NCBI RefSeq assembly: GCF_018598185.1
Contig: NZ_JAHESC010000050.1
Coordinates: 1 to 56,957, forward strand
Reading direction: 5' to 3'
DNA: 56,957 nt
Source: Dawidia soli
GTDB lineage: Bacteria; Bacteroidota; Bacteroidia; Cytophagales; Cyclobacteriaceae
Part shown: positions 8,112-16,147 of the stretch, in pieces
Position numbering within the stretch: the first letter of the stretch is position 1
Layout of the letters: each line of letters opens with the position of its first letter
Program-made: the position numbers and the translations under genes
Notes under the pieces: model-generated
The model's database searches: none
Told to the model about the DNA's origin: nothing
What the model saw: the letters and a program-made list of their open reading frames with translations, nothing else

Positions 8112-9302
8112 TCACCATTGGGATTTCTCCTTTTGGACGATAACAAAGACACCTTCCGAATTGATATATCCACGCGGCTGGGTTGCAGCGCCGGACTTGT
8201 TCATTAGGGCTGCCGGAGCAAGCCCGGACATTGGATCGAAGTGATCGAGGTCAGAGAAGATCGGCGGCACCCGTACCATTCCGGCCAGTGTGACGATCAT
8301 TGCGCCGGATTTTGTGCGAAACAATACGTCATCCGCCGCAAGGCTTTCAATCTGGATACTATTCGGATCAAATGCTTTAAATTCTGGGTCAATGAGATCG
8401 GGAAGAGTAACTAAATGGCCTTCCGTATCGACAAGACATTGCTTTCGGTTCAACATCACACCGGAAATGGCGTAGCCGGAAGCATTGAACGGTGATGGTT
8501 TTGGAAAGCTGGATGAATTCTCACTGGTGATCCGCGCAGCGCCTTTCGGCATCCTGATCTTTAGTGCCCCCGTCTTGTCGATATAGCCATAGGGAAAATC
8601 GGTTACATTGTCCGCCGGAACGACGTAAGCTAACCCGTTGCTGAAATCGCCCGGTTCTCGGGTGTACTGAAACGGAATAATAGTCTTGCCTTTTTCGTCG
8701 ATATATCCCCATTTCACGCCGGATTGATCGGCCATTGCAACGGCTGCAAGACCTTCTGAAAACTGATGAAATTTTTGGAATGACTGGGCGAGGAGTAGTT
8801 TTCCGAATTTGTCATGAATGCCTTTGCTCGAAATATAAATTGATCCGGCGGCTTCCGGCGGCGGAGCGAGCGCCGCGTCGATCACTGTTTCCTTGCCGCT
8901 CCGATCGAGCAATACCGTTTCGGCACGGGGAGCAGATCGGGTTGCCAATGCGTACCCGTTTTTTGTAAAAGAATGAACGCGCAAGTATTTGCAAGCGATG
9001 ACTTCCTGCCCAAGCTCGTTGATAAAGCCCCACTTTCCGCTTCTTTCAACGGGGCACAAGCCACGCGAAAACCCTTCCATGAAGGTGTATCTGCCGTAAG
9101 GGATGACAAAATCGCCGTTCACATTGATGATTGCATATTGCCCGGCCTTCGATACGACCGCGTAGCCGTCGCGAAACGGCATGTTCAGATCAAACTCAAT
9201 CGTTTTGGCGTCAGGTGCGATAGTGCCGGCCTGGGTTTGAGCGTGTCCATTCATGGTCAGCAATAGAAAAAACAATGTTTTGGGGATGAAAAATAGTTTC
9301 AT
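8112..9302 (-). CDS. Secreted WG-repeat protein
   Basis: 396 residues with a signal peptide (MKLFFIPKTLFFLLLTMNGHAQ) and at least five WG/KWG-type repeats: a 'G.A.V…G.…G.IN..G' strand pattern at residues ~45-70, GKWGFINELGQEVI (~93), KWGYIDEKGKTIIPFQY (~200), YGYIDKTGALKI (~240) and PRGYINSEGVFVI near the end. WG-repeat proteins are predicted beta-propeller or solenoid periplasmic or extracellular proteins of unknown role, often in mobile islands. It stands alone, divergent from the XRE regulator gene across ~155 bp. Confidence 0.85.
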   Translation of the reverse strand: MKLFFIPKTLFFLLLTMNGHAQTQAGTIAPDAKTIEFDLNMPFRDGYAVVSKAGQYAIINVNGDFVIPYGRYTFMEGFSRGLCPVERSGKWGFINELGQEVIACKYLRVHSFTKNGYALATRSAPRAETVLLDRSGKETVIDAALAPPPEAAGSIYISSKGIHDKFGKLLLAQSFQKFHQFSEGLAAVAMADQSGVKWGYIDEKGKTIIPFQYTREPGDFSNGLAYVVPADNVTDFPYGYIDKTGALKIRMPKGAARITSENSSSFPKPSPFNASGYAISGVMLNRKQCLVDTEGHLVTLPDLIDPEFKAFDPNSIQIESLAADDVLFRTKSGAMIVTLAGMVRVPPIFSDLDHFDPMSGLAPAALMNKSGAATQPRGYINSEGVFVIVQKEKSQW

Positions 9303-9392
9303 ACATGATTTGCTTTGAGGTTTTTGAGAATACTAGGCGATGAAAGCCGCTTCTTTCGGGACGCATCAAAAATAGGAAAGTATTGCAAATAA

Positions 9393-9433
9393 TGTATCAA
9401 AAATGGTGTATCAAAATTGGTGTAACAATTTAG
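9393..9433. repeat. Three 14-bp iterons before the XRE regulator gene
   Basis: TGTATCAAAAATGG (9393-9406) and TGTATCAAAATTGG (9407-9420) are followed by a third diverged copy, TGTAACAATTTAG (9421-9433), all head to tail with no spacer. They lie 25 nt upstream of the XRE gene, between it and the WG-repeat gene. This fits an operator of the XRE protein; replication-type iterons are a less likely alternative. Confidence 0.7.
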
Positions 9434-9457
9434 AGGTGCGAACGGGAACTTCACTTC

Positions 9458-9721
9458 GTGAAAGAGGAGGAAATCTTAGGCCATTTGGTGGAGCGTATTG
9501 GCTCTAAATTGAAAGAATTGCGGAAAAAGAAGGGCTATAAGAGCTATGAAAATTTTGCATTCGACCATGATTTGCCCCGAATGCAATACTGGCGCATCGA
9601 AACCGGCAGGACCAGCGTCACCCTGAAAACCCTCGTCCGGATATTAACGATCCACGACCTTACAGTAGAGGAATTTTTTCACGGCCTTTATCTCGAATCC
9701 AGGAGGCGTAAGAATCGGTAG
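9458..9721 (+). CDS. XRE-family helix-turn-helix regulator
   Basis: 87 residues carrying one Cro/C1-type HTH at ~12-70: IGSKLKELRKKKGYKSYENFA (helices 1-2), then MQYWRIETGRTSVTLKTLVRIL with the typical 'IE.GR..P(V)TL.TL..I' turn, and a basic tail (ESRRRKNR). The start is a GTG. No inducer domain is present. The iterons just upstream suggest autoregulation, and the gene may also control the divergent WG-repeat gene. The region downstream to 10,598 is gene-poor. Confidence 0.85.
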   Translation: MKEEEILGHLVERIGSKLKELRKKKGYKSYENFAFDHDLPRMQYWRIETGRTSVTLKTLVRILTIHDLTVEEFFHGLYLESRRRKNR

Positions 9722-9798
9722 ACATTTTCTTGGAACCAAGTGCTCCGAACAAAGGCATGGCGATCAAGTAATATTGTAAGAAATGTATAACGAACTTC

Positions 9799-9828
9799 TT
9801 GTTCTGTAGTCAGGATATAGTACCTTCG
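9799..9828 (+). promoter_or_regulatory. Bacteroidota-type promoter (TTG-N19-TACCTTCG)
   Basis: TTG at 9799-9801 and TACCTTCG at 9821-9828, separated by exactly 19 nt, match the Bacteroidota -33/-7 consensus TTG/TAnnTTTG at all but one base. The predicted transcript would start near 9833, only a few nucleotides before the hairpin at 9840. Confidence 0.5.
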
Positions 9829-9839
9829 CAAGTATAGAG

Positions 9840-9892
9840 CCCATCTATTTTTCCGAAATAAACTTCCGGAAAGTAGATGGGATTTTATTTTT
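9840..9892 (+). terminator. Long terminator hairpin with U-rich tail
   Basis: The arm starting CCCATCTATTTTTCCG and the arm CGGAAAGTAGATGGG pair over ~15 bp with one bulge and an 11-nt loop, followed by ATTTTATTTTT. It could end the XRE transcript. With the promoter just upstream it could also define a very short RNA. Confidence 0.8.
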
Positions 9893-9960
9893 AACTAAGA
9901 TGTGAATTTGCATTCAGCTATGTGAAGTCACCTAAATAAACTAATATGCCCTCATAAAGT

Positions 9961-10107
9961 ATTCGAGATTATGCGTTGCAGATTGCACCTGCTGGAGAAT
10001 TTATTTCTGGCGAAACCGACGATGGAAGATCATTTGATTTCCCCTCGATTAAAATTCACCCTGGGGTGGCCGCCGTTGTGCTATTAAATGTGGAAAGAGA
10101 AAATTAG
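9961..10107 (+). pseudogene. Short coding remnant, no start codon
   Basis: A 48-codon open stretch, with a stop just before it and none of ATG/GTG in frame near its beginning, reads …IAPAGEFISGETDDGRSFDF… and then KIHPGVAAVVLLNVEREN. The composition looks like a folded protein rather than a random frame. I do not recognise the family. It is probably the tail of a decayed gene in the AT-rich stretch between the XRE gene and the MBL cassette. A TTG start at 9976 cannot be excluded. Confidence 0.3.
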
Positions 10108-10277
10108 GTCGTCTAAGCAGGAATGAGGCCTATCGATTTACCGGAGATAGTGCAACAAGAGTCAGTCACCAACCGTTTATAAGCGGACGCTTTAAGTATC
10201 TCTGTGCATTGGCGAATAATATTTTGGTAAAATGATTATTTGCCGTATATAATTTCGATGCTGGTAATTGTTAGTAT

Positions 10278-10307
10278 TTGTGATTGTGTAGAAATTTATT
10301 ACCTTTG
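10278..10307 (+). promoter_or_regulatory. Consensus Bacteroidota promoter of the leader RNA / MBL cassette
   Basis: TTG at 10278-10280, a 19-nt spacer and a perfect TACCTTTG at 10300-10307. This is among the best consensus matches in the window. Transcription should start near 10312, about 285 nt before the first codon of the downstream gene. Confidence 0.75.
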
Positions 10308-10311
10308 CTTG

Positions 10312-10536
10312 CCCCCTCTTATGCTAATTTTAAGCGTAGAGGATGGAGCGATTTTTTTATAAATCCCTAAACCCTAGGAGAGAGTTGATGATGTCGTAGC
10401 CGACAGCTACTCAAACGGTTTGGCACTAGTAAGATGGAATTTTGGGATTTGTACGCTTTGCATGTTTGTCTTGGGTTATTTGCAGATAACTCGGTAGCTC
10501 AGTCAGCTTTGACCCTTTATGGTTTAAAGGCTTTTT
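10312..10536 (+). ncRNA. Predicted structured leader or small RNA, ~225 nt
   Basis: The interval runs from a consensus promoter to a terminator-like hairpin and has no reading frame of note. Visible structure includes a long-range helix between AAATCCC (10361-10367) and GGGATTT (10444-10450), extended by AAA/TTT beyond one mismatch. It encloses a 5-bp hairpin GTAGC-CGACA-GCTAC (10396-10410). The segment GGTAGCTCAGTCAGCT near 10491-10506 resembles a tRNA D-arm but no tRNA can be completed. It may be a free small RNA, or a leader that attenuates the two genes behind it. I do not recognise a known RNA family. Confidence 0.45.
10514..10536 (+). terminator. Terminator/attenuator ahead of the cassette genes
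   Basis: CCTTTA-TGGTT-TAAAGG forms a 6-bp stem followed by CTTTTT. It lies 62 nt upstream of the first gene's ATG. There is no further consensus promoter between it and the gene, so readthrough here may control the cassette. Confidence 0.6.
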
Positions 10537-10598
10537 AGTAACGAAAAGCGAGATTTTGATGTCAATATATTAACTGGTCAGATTTCCAAATTAGAACT

Positions 10599-11834
10599 AT
10601 GGAAGTATCGACGATATACAGGAATTTCGACATCGATATTCACATTAAAGATAATAATGAATCTTCAACCGCAGGCACCAAACGTAAGAGGGGCAAGCGA
10701 AAAGAGTCGTCTACATATCGTATTGTTGCAGTACCTCAAGAAAATTCCAGTGCGGTTATAAAAGAAACGGAGATAGGTGTGTTTGACCGGCAGGAGAATA
10801 TTATTCGGTTATATCGACGGGATATAGCCCATTTATATGCGGAAGTGTATTCTCGGCATGTCGAAAGTATATGGGATCAACTAAGGCTCATATCTGCAGC
10901 GGCATTAATGCCCTTGATGAGGTCCATTCTGAGGCTTTTAACTCCAAAGCCTAAAGCATTTATTGCGATGAATCCTCATGGCACCATTTATGCACAACAA
11001 GGGAAAAATCTGAAATATTTATTTTACAATTCGAGCATTGGAAGCGTAGAGCGAGATCGTGTAGTAGAAAAACACTCTGCTTTTACAGCAAGAGAGTGGT
11101 ACAACGTATTTGAGATAGATGAAAGCGATGTAAGTTTTGCGGCCGAAGAAAAGATCGCAGCTAACGCGTTGCGTAATATCATTGGTAACCGAAAAAGCAC
11201 TATAGTTGAGATACTTCCTGACGCGGACATTAAAAAAGTGGCGGAAACTGCAAGGCAGCGGGCTTGGAAAAGTTTAATGGCGTCTCAGGAAAAGAAAAGC
11301 GATTTACAAGGTCACATTGATGCCCACTCAGCTTATATATATTGGATTTTATCGGACATCAGAACGGACATACGGAAAGATTCGAACGACGAATCCCATA
11401 AGCATTTAAAAGATTTAGTGGGTAAGTTAGGCGAATTGACATTTCCGCAAATCGATGGAAGAGTGCAGGGCAAGTCTAAAGAAGCGGCCGGTCAGGCAAA
11501 CGTAGGGGTAAATAGAAGGGAAGGAATAGTGATGCAAGAGAAAAAATATTTAAGTGTCATTTTTAAAATTATCGATCAGGATGTGATGGTCCGTGCCTTT
11601 GATCTAATCGATGAAACCAAAAAGAAAGAAGAATTTAATCTGAGTAAAGACGAACTATTCAAAAGAATAAAGAAGGAACCTGAAGAAGGGGACATGATCG
11701 GTTTGACATTGAAATACAAGGATAACGCACCCTTCGATTTTGACGCACATATACTGTCGGATAAAAAAGAAATTAACCTGTTAAACCAGAGAACTAAAAT
11801 TAATGCTAAATTGAGTCATTATATAAAATATTAA
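10599..11834 (+). CDS. Unknown 411-aa protein, first gene of the MBL cassette
   Basis: I do not recognise this protein. It starts MEVSTIYRNFDIDIHIKD, has a basic linker (KRKRGKRKES, ~29-38) and then a mixed alpha/beta region (…YRIVAVPQENSSAV…IGVFDRQENIIRLYRRD). Helical segments around 75-115 follow, then a region with several charged helices (~195-290) and a Lys/Glu-rich C-terminus (…KKEEFNLSKDELFKRIKKEPEEGD). No signal peptide or transmembrane segment is evident; a stretch at ~95-112 (LISAAALMPLMRSILRLL) is amphipathic. It is co-transcribed with the MBL-fold gene 19 nt downstream. The DNA is clearly AT-richer than the neighbouring relaxase gene, which suggests separate acquisition. A sensor, adaptor or toxin role is only conjecture. 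Confidence 0.8.
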   Translation: MEVSTIYRNFDIDIHIKDNNESSTAGTKRKRGKRKESSTYRIVAVPQENSSAVIKETEIGVFDRQENIIRLYRRDIAHLYAEVYSRHVESIWDQLRLISAAALMPLMRSILRLLTPKPKAFIAMNPHGTIYAQQGKNLKYLFYNSSIGSVERDRVVEKHSAFTAREWYNVFEIDESDVSFAAEEKIAANALRNIIGNRKSTIVEILPDADIKKVAETARQRAWKSLMASQEKKSDLQGHIDAHSAYIYWILSDIRTDIRKDSNDESHKHLKDLVGKLGELTFPQIDGRVQGKSKEAAGQANVGVNRREGIVMQEKKYLSVIFKIIDQDVMVRAFDLIDETKKKEEFNLSKDELFKRIKKEPEEGDMIGLTLKYKDNAPFDFDAHILSDKKEINLLNQRTKINAKLSHYIKY

Positions 11835-11853
11835 AAAGACTCTACGTTAGCTG

Positions 11854-12924
11854 ATGAACTACATTACGTTCAATGATGTTTCCGCGGGAGATTCAATCGT
11901 TGTACAGTTTGGTGAGAAAGAGGAAAGAAAAATTGGATTAATTGATTTTGGTGTTAGATATCCAAAAAGAACTGGCATATTCGACGGCGCCCGCAGAGTA
12001 AATCCTTCAAAGCAGTTTCTTGAAGACCATGAGGTAAAAGAGATCGAATTTCTAGTAATCTCTCATCCTCACTCTGATCACTATGAAGGCCTCGCTGAAG
12101 TTTTGGAATACTGCGAAGCAGAAAATATAAAGATCAAGTTGTTGGTTAATCCCTTTTACCCGCTGCCGCAGTCATATTTTTTGTATAACAAATCTCTTGG
12201 TAAAATCATTTCTGCTTTTAGGAATAGCGTATACATTAATAAAATCATTCCAGGTGCAAATGGGAGGCATAATAATAGTGAGCTGGGCGAACTATTAGCA
12301 CTGATCGATAGGGTCTGCGAACAGAAGCTGGTTGAGTTAAGAAACTCCATTCCCATAAATTGGGAGATAAAAATTAGCGACGATATTTCGTTTAAAGTAC
12401 TTTCTCCTAATTACCAGGAGTTTCAGAGATTCCAGAGAAAAACGACGGGATTTTGGTCTCTTTTTGGATTGTTGAAAAGATACGACAGTGGCGATTTAAT
12501 CAATTCTCTATCCATTGTCCAAATTATCAGGATAAAAGACTCTGTGATTCTGCTTACAGCCGATGCGCCCATCAGCGTATTGAAACGGGTATTGGAGGAG
12601 CAGAAAGAAGTAATTAGTAATTCTCAGTTTCTTTTAATACAAATACCCCATCATGGCAGTGGAGCAGCGGCTTATTTTGAAGCTCAGGCTTGGAGCGATA
12701 TTGTAAACCAATCTACTAAAATGGCGATTGTATCAAACGGCATTCACGGCGGATATACTCATCCACACGTCAACGTAATACGGCATATTGATGGCTGCCA
12801 ATTCGCCGTGTTCTCTACCAATCATGTTTTCGGAATATTAGATGTTTTCGGTGAAAGCCATACTGCCAATACGAAAGGTGTACAAAAGTTTAAATTTGAT
12901 GGCGCGTCGATCGCTAAAAGTTAG
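11854..12924 (+). CDS. ComEC/Rec2-type metallo-beta-lactamase-fold hydrolase
   Basis: 356 residues. The metal-binding motif HPHSDH (H71, H73, D75, H76) follows the usual hydrophobic strand (IEFLVIS). Later come a conserved Asp in LLTADAPISVL (~237) and the histidine pair in QIPHHGSG (~265), as in the free-standing ComEC/Rec2-like MBL domains. These fit a two-metal nuclease or phosphodiesterase; the substrate is unknown. There is no signal peptide or membrane domain, so it is cytoplasmic, unlike ComEC itself. Stand-alone MBL proteins paired with one unknown protein recur in defence-type islands, which is why I flag it. A strong terminator follows 31 nt after the stop. Confidence 0.88.
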   Translation: MNYITFNDVSAGDSIVVQFGEKEERKIGLIDFGVRYPKRTGIFDGARRVNPSKQFLEDHEVKEIEFLVISHPHSDHYEGLAEVLEYCEAENIKIKLLVNPFYPLPQSYFLYNKSLGKIISAFRNSVYINKIIPGANGRHNNSELGELLALIDRVCEQKLVELRNSIPINWEIKISDDISFKVLSPNYQEFQRFQRKTTGFWSLFGLLKRYDSGDLINSLSIVQIIRIKDSVILLTADAPISVLKRVLEEQKEVISNSQFLLIQIPHHGSGAAAYFEAQAWSDIVNQSTKMAIVSNGIHGGYTHPHVNVIRHIDGCQFAVFSTNHVFGILDVFGESHTANTKGVQKFKFDGASIAKS

Positions 12925-12955
12925 CTTATGAATTTAATTGAAGTAATAACGCGAA

Positions 12956-12988
12956 AGAGTCTTGGGCTTTTGCCCAGGGCTCTTTTTT
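12956..12988 (+). terminator. Rho-independent terminator of the MBL cassette
   Basis: A 12-bp stem with two G-U pairs (AGAGTCTTGGGC / GCCCAGGGCTCT), TTTT loop and a TTTTT tail. It closes the plus-strand cassette just before the convergent mobilization block. Confidence 0.88.
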
Positions 12989-13404
12989 CAGCGCGAAGGC
13001 TCGATGGAAATTTCAAAGATAACGGGTTGCGTCTCATTGACGATTTCCGCATAGCGTGGGTCGGCGCATTCGATGATCCGAGACGTACTGTTAAACACAT
13101 CCCAGAATAGCAGCTTTAGCTTGTATCCTTTGATCGTGATGGTGTCGGATGTAAAATATAGGGCCAGAACATTTGGGTCGCTGATTGGATCGTACTTGAT
13201 CGAGACGAGATAGGCATAGTTGAACGACTCCAGCTTGCCGTCGGGCCACATCACGGCGAGATTTCGGTTATGTCCGACATGTCGGTAATTTTTTTCGTCC
13301 GGCTTGGCTGTTTCTCCAGGTGTGCTATCCGGTAATTCCTTTTCTGCCGGGTTGTTCTCCCGCAGTTGGTCGTATTTCAGCTTAAATCTCTGGTTCTCGC
13401 TCAT
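12988..13404 (-). CDS. Hypothetical protein, last gene of the mobilization block
   Basis: 138 residues, starting MSENQRFKLKYDQLRENNPA with a hydrophilic Pro/Glu-rich N-terminus (~1-45). A predicted beta-rich domain follows (LAVMWPDGKLESFNYAYLVSIKYD…LALYFTSDTITIKGYKLKLLFWDVF). Its start overlaps the relaxase 3' end by 23 nt, indicating translational coupling. Family unknown; it may be an accessory mobilization factor. No membrane segment. Confidence 0.75.
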   Translation of the reverse strand: MSENQRFKLKYDQLRENNPAEKELPDSTPGETAKPDEKNYRHVGHNRNLAVMWPDGKLESFNYAYLVSIKYDPISDPNVLALYFTSDTITIKGYKLKLLFWDVFNSTSRIIECADPRYAEIVNETQPVIFEISIEPSR

Positions 13405-16147
13405 ACGTTCTTATTTTTTCCTGGGCTGGTTTTTCACGGGGTTTGTCTTTTGTGGCAGGGTTTGGCTGGCGTGGCTGAGTTTGCCGGATGATGGTGTCGA
13501 TCATCTTGTCCACTTCCTTTTCGTCTTTAGCGACAAGCTCCAGCGCGGATTGTCGGTCACCTGTCTCTTGGACGCGCAGGAATAATTCGGCCTTGTCGTC
13601 CGTATAGATATGTGCCCGATCCCGGCCACGCGAGACAGAGACATAGAACTGCTTAAAATTTGCCGCGCCGAAACTGGAAGCGCATTCTGAAAAAAAAATA
13701 TATACCTCATCCACCGTCTTACCTTGAGATGCATGGCTAGTAACGACGTGGGCATGCGCAATGTGGCCGTAATTGCCGGGCAGGGAGTAATTCTTTTTGC
13801 TGACGCTGTTTCGAACTTTGATTGTGCCGTCTTTCTTCACGGCCAGCACCTCCAGCGTCTGTCCGTTGCTCAGGCGCGTCTTCCGGTTGTCGAAGCCCTC
13901 ACGCGTGATCCGAATTTTATCGCCTTTCGACACATCCATTTCGGAACGTTCATAGACCTCAAACCGCTGCGCCAGATTGAGCGGCAATCTGAGCGCCTTT
14001 TGCTTGTCATCTACAATTTCAACCTGGTTCCCTTTGACCTGCCGGACGGTCCAGGCACTGCCCCGTTTGATGCCGGTCACATTCTGGTTAAATCGGATAA
14101 TCTGGCCACCCTCATAATTACGACTATCCATCTTCTGCGCTTCCGTATAGTTCAGATTGGAAAGTCGCGGCACGGTGATTTCTTCTCGACCGAGCATTTT
14201 TAATTCGCGTAGCCGGCTGCGAATTCCTTTGGTCAGCTTTTCCCCTTCTTTATGAGTCGGTGCGATCACTAAGGCCGACTTTCCTTTCCGGAGGGTCTCG
14301 ATATACTCGGTGACCAGACGGTTATCCGGACTATCGGGATCAATGGTTTTGATCGCGTCCATCTTGTCCAGCTTGCCAAAGGCTTCCTTTACACGACCAT
14401 CGGCCAGGAACTGGACCGCCTCCCGATACTCCGCATTCTTTTGACGATGGATACGATTGGCCTCTGACGGGCGTATACCGGCCACGTTGTTCAGGATTCG
14501 CAGAGCATCGCCACGTACCACCGATGTGTGTTGAAGCGGGTCCCCAACCAGCAGAAGCCTCGCGTTTTTCTTGGTCGCAAGGTCGAGGAGACCGATCATA
14601 GAATCTGTCCCCAGCAATCCTGCTTCGTCGACAATCAGGACTTGCCCTTCAAGGTCCGTTTGCATCTTTTTATCGACCAGGAGACGGGCGACGGTTTCTG
14701 CATTCTCAAATCCATCCGCACGCAACGTGTTTCGGCTGGCTTCGGCACTTGGGGCAACAATGGTTACGCGCCGCTTCGTTTTTTCAATCAAGGCAACCGC
14801 CTCTTTCAGCATGGTCGTTTTACCGGCCCCGGCCGCACCGCGGATGATTGAAACCCGGTCTGGGGTAGTCAGAATATGGCGGAGTGCATCAGCCTGTGGC
14901 CCGATGGCCTGCAAGACAGGCAGGCGGGTATAAAGCGGGCTCAAAACACCTTTGCCGCTAACAGCAAGTTCGACCATGTGCTTTTCTTTGGCCAGGACCT
15001 CGCGCGTTGTGCACATCACGTTATGCCCTTCGCGCACGCGAATGATCCGAGGATCGGCGGCAAGCGCATCCTTGATTTGCTGCGTCGTTATACCGGGTTG
15101 CCCCAACGCATAGCGGTACGCTTCGCGCAAGATGTTTCGTTCGGACATGACAGATGCCCGCTCGAAGCAATGCAACACGGCATGGTCAATGACCATTTGC
15201 GGGTCCATGACCGGAGCGCGTGGTTCTTGCGGACCGGCGAACCGGATTTTCTCTTTGCCTTCATCCTCGCTCATGCCAAGGGCATGAATCTGCCGTCGCC
15301 AATCCTGTTTCAGAGCAGCCATCGTATGGCCCTTTTGTTTCTTGGCGCGGGTGCGGGCTCCGAGCTTGTCAAGCTCCGCCGGGTCGGTGATGCCTTTCTC
15401 CTTGGCGGCACGTTGAACTTGAAATTTTCTTTTTGAGAAGGCATCAATCACTTTTGTAGGGACCCCTTCTAATTCAAAGGCAGTTGGCGTTTTGCGTATG
15501 CGATAGCCCAGTGCAACCAAATTATCCGCAAGGCGCTTATGGAAGGCGGCCTGATGGAAGGGGCGGTTTTTTATGATCTCCCGAAACTTCGCCGCTTTGT
15601 ATTTTTGTTCCTGGTCATCCCACGTGGCATTAAATACATAGCAATGACAGTGTAATAAAGGGTCCGGCAACGCCCCGTCTACCGGTCTCGCAACATGATG
15701 GAAAAATTCTCCCCATGCCAATTCGCCAGTGTCCCGGTCCTGATAGCTACTCCGGTTCGTCCGAATGCGTGTTCTGCAATCCGCCTCGATTTCCTCCATC
15801 GTACCGCGCGCCGCCGAGATGAAGGCTTCCAGAATATGATCGTCGTCCGACAGCGCGTGTAAAATGGATGCACTTTTTGGAATTTGAAAACCGACATCCC
15901 AGCCGACGGTCCGGTTGGCGACATTTCGGGGTGTGAGCTTTTCACCGGTAATCGGGTGTTTGTTATCGCATAGCGCATAAAACGCATCCCGGGTCACGGC
16001 CTCGCCAAGACCCAACCGGGCCGCGAGCTTACCCCGGAAACGTCCCGGTTCTTCCTGATCGCTTATATAGTAGTCGGACTTTTCCAGCCCTTGTTTGAAG
16101 TATGACTTTGCGTGAGCCGCGTTGCGACTCTGTACAATCCGTATCAT
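13382..16147 (-). CDS. MobF-type relaxase-helicase (TrwC/TraI-like)
   Basis: 921 residues. The relaxase domain (~1-290) has paired N-terminal tyrosines (SDYYISD, Y26/Y27) for nicking and the three-histidine metal site (FFHHVARP, H150/H151; LLHCHCYVFN, H166 and H168). The C-terminal half is a RecD/TraI-type superfamily 1 helicase with Walker A RGAAGAGKTTML (~435-446), Walker B VLIVDEAGLLG (~503) and late motifs such as VTSHASQGKTVDEVY and FYVSVSRGRDRAHIYTDD. The protein nicks oriT and unwinds the transferred strand. It is in a minus-strand block with the coupling protein. The Lys/Pro-rich tail is typical for the partner-binding end. Confidence 0.95.
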   Translation of the reverse strand: MIRIVQSRNAAHAKSYFKQGLEKSDYYISDQEEPGRFRGKLAARLGLGEAVTRDAFYALCDNKHPITGEKLTPRNVANRTVGWDVGFQIPKSASILHALSDDDHILEAFISAARGTMEEIEADCRTRIRTNRSSYQDRDTGELAWGEFFHHVARPVDGALPDPLLHCHCYVFNATWDDQEQKYKAAKFREIIKNRPFHQAAFHKRLADNLVALGYRIRKTPTAFELEGVPTKVIDAFSKRKFQVQRAAKEKGITDPAELDKLGARTRAKKQKGHTMAALKQDWRRQIHALGMSEDEGKEKIRFAGPQEPRAPVMDPQMVIDHAVLHCFERASVMSERNILREAYRYALGQPGITTQQIKDALAADPRIIRVREGHNVMCTTREVLAKEKHMVELAVSGKGVLSPLYTRLPVLQAIGPQADALRHILTTPDRVSIIRGAAGAGKTTMLKEAVALIEKTKRRVTIVAPSAEASRNTLRADGFENAETVARLLVDKKMQTDLEGQVLIVDEAGLLGTDSMIGLLDLATKKNARLLLVGDPLQHTSVVRGDALRILNNVAGIRPSEANRIHRQKNAEYREAVQFLADGRVKEAFGKLDKMDAIKTIDPDSPDNRLVTEYIETLRKGKSALVIAPTHKEGEKLTKGIRSRLRELKMLGREEITVPRLSNLNYTEAQKMDSRNYEGGQIIRFNQNVTGIKRGSAWTVRQVKGNQVEIVDDKQKALRLPLNLAQRFEVYERSEMDVSKGDKIRITREGFDNRKTRLSNGQTLEVLAVKKDGTIKVRNSVSKKNYSLPGNYGHIAHAHVVTSHASQGKTVDEVYIFFSECASSFGAANFKQFYVSVSRGRDRAHIYTDDKAELFLRVQETGDRQSALELVAKDEKEVDKMIDTIIRQTQPRQPNPATKDKPREKPAQEKIRTYEREPEI

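Noticed and set aside
10488-10510. tRNA-like D-arm segment in the leader RNA
   Set aside because: No acceptor, anticodon or T arm can be assembled around it. Not a tRNA.
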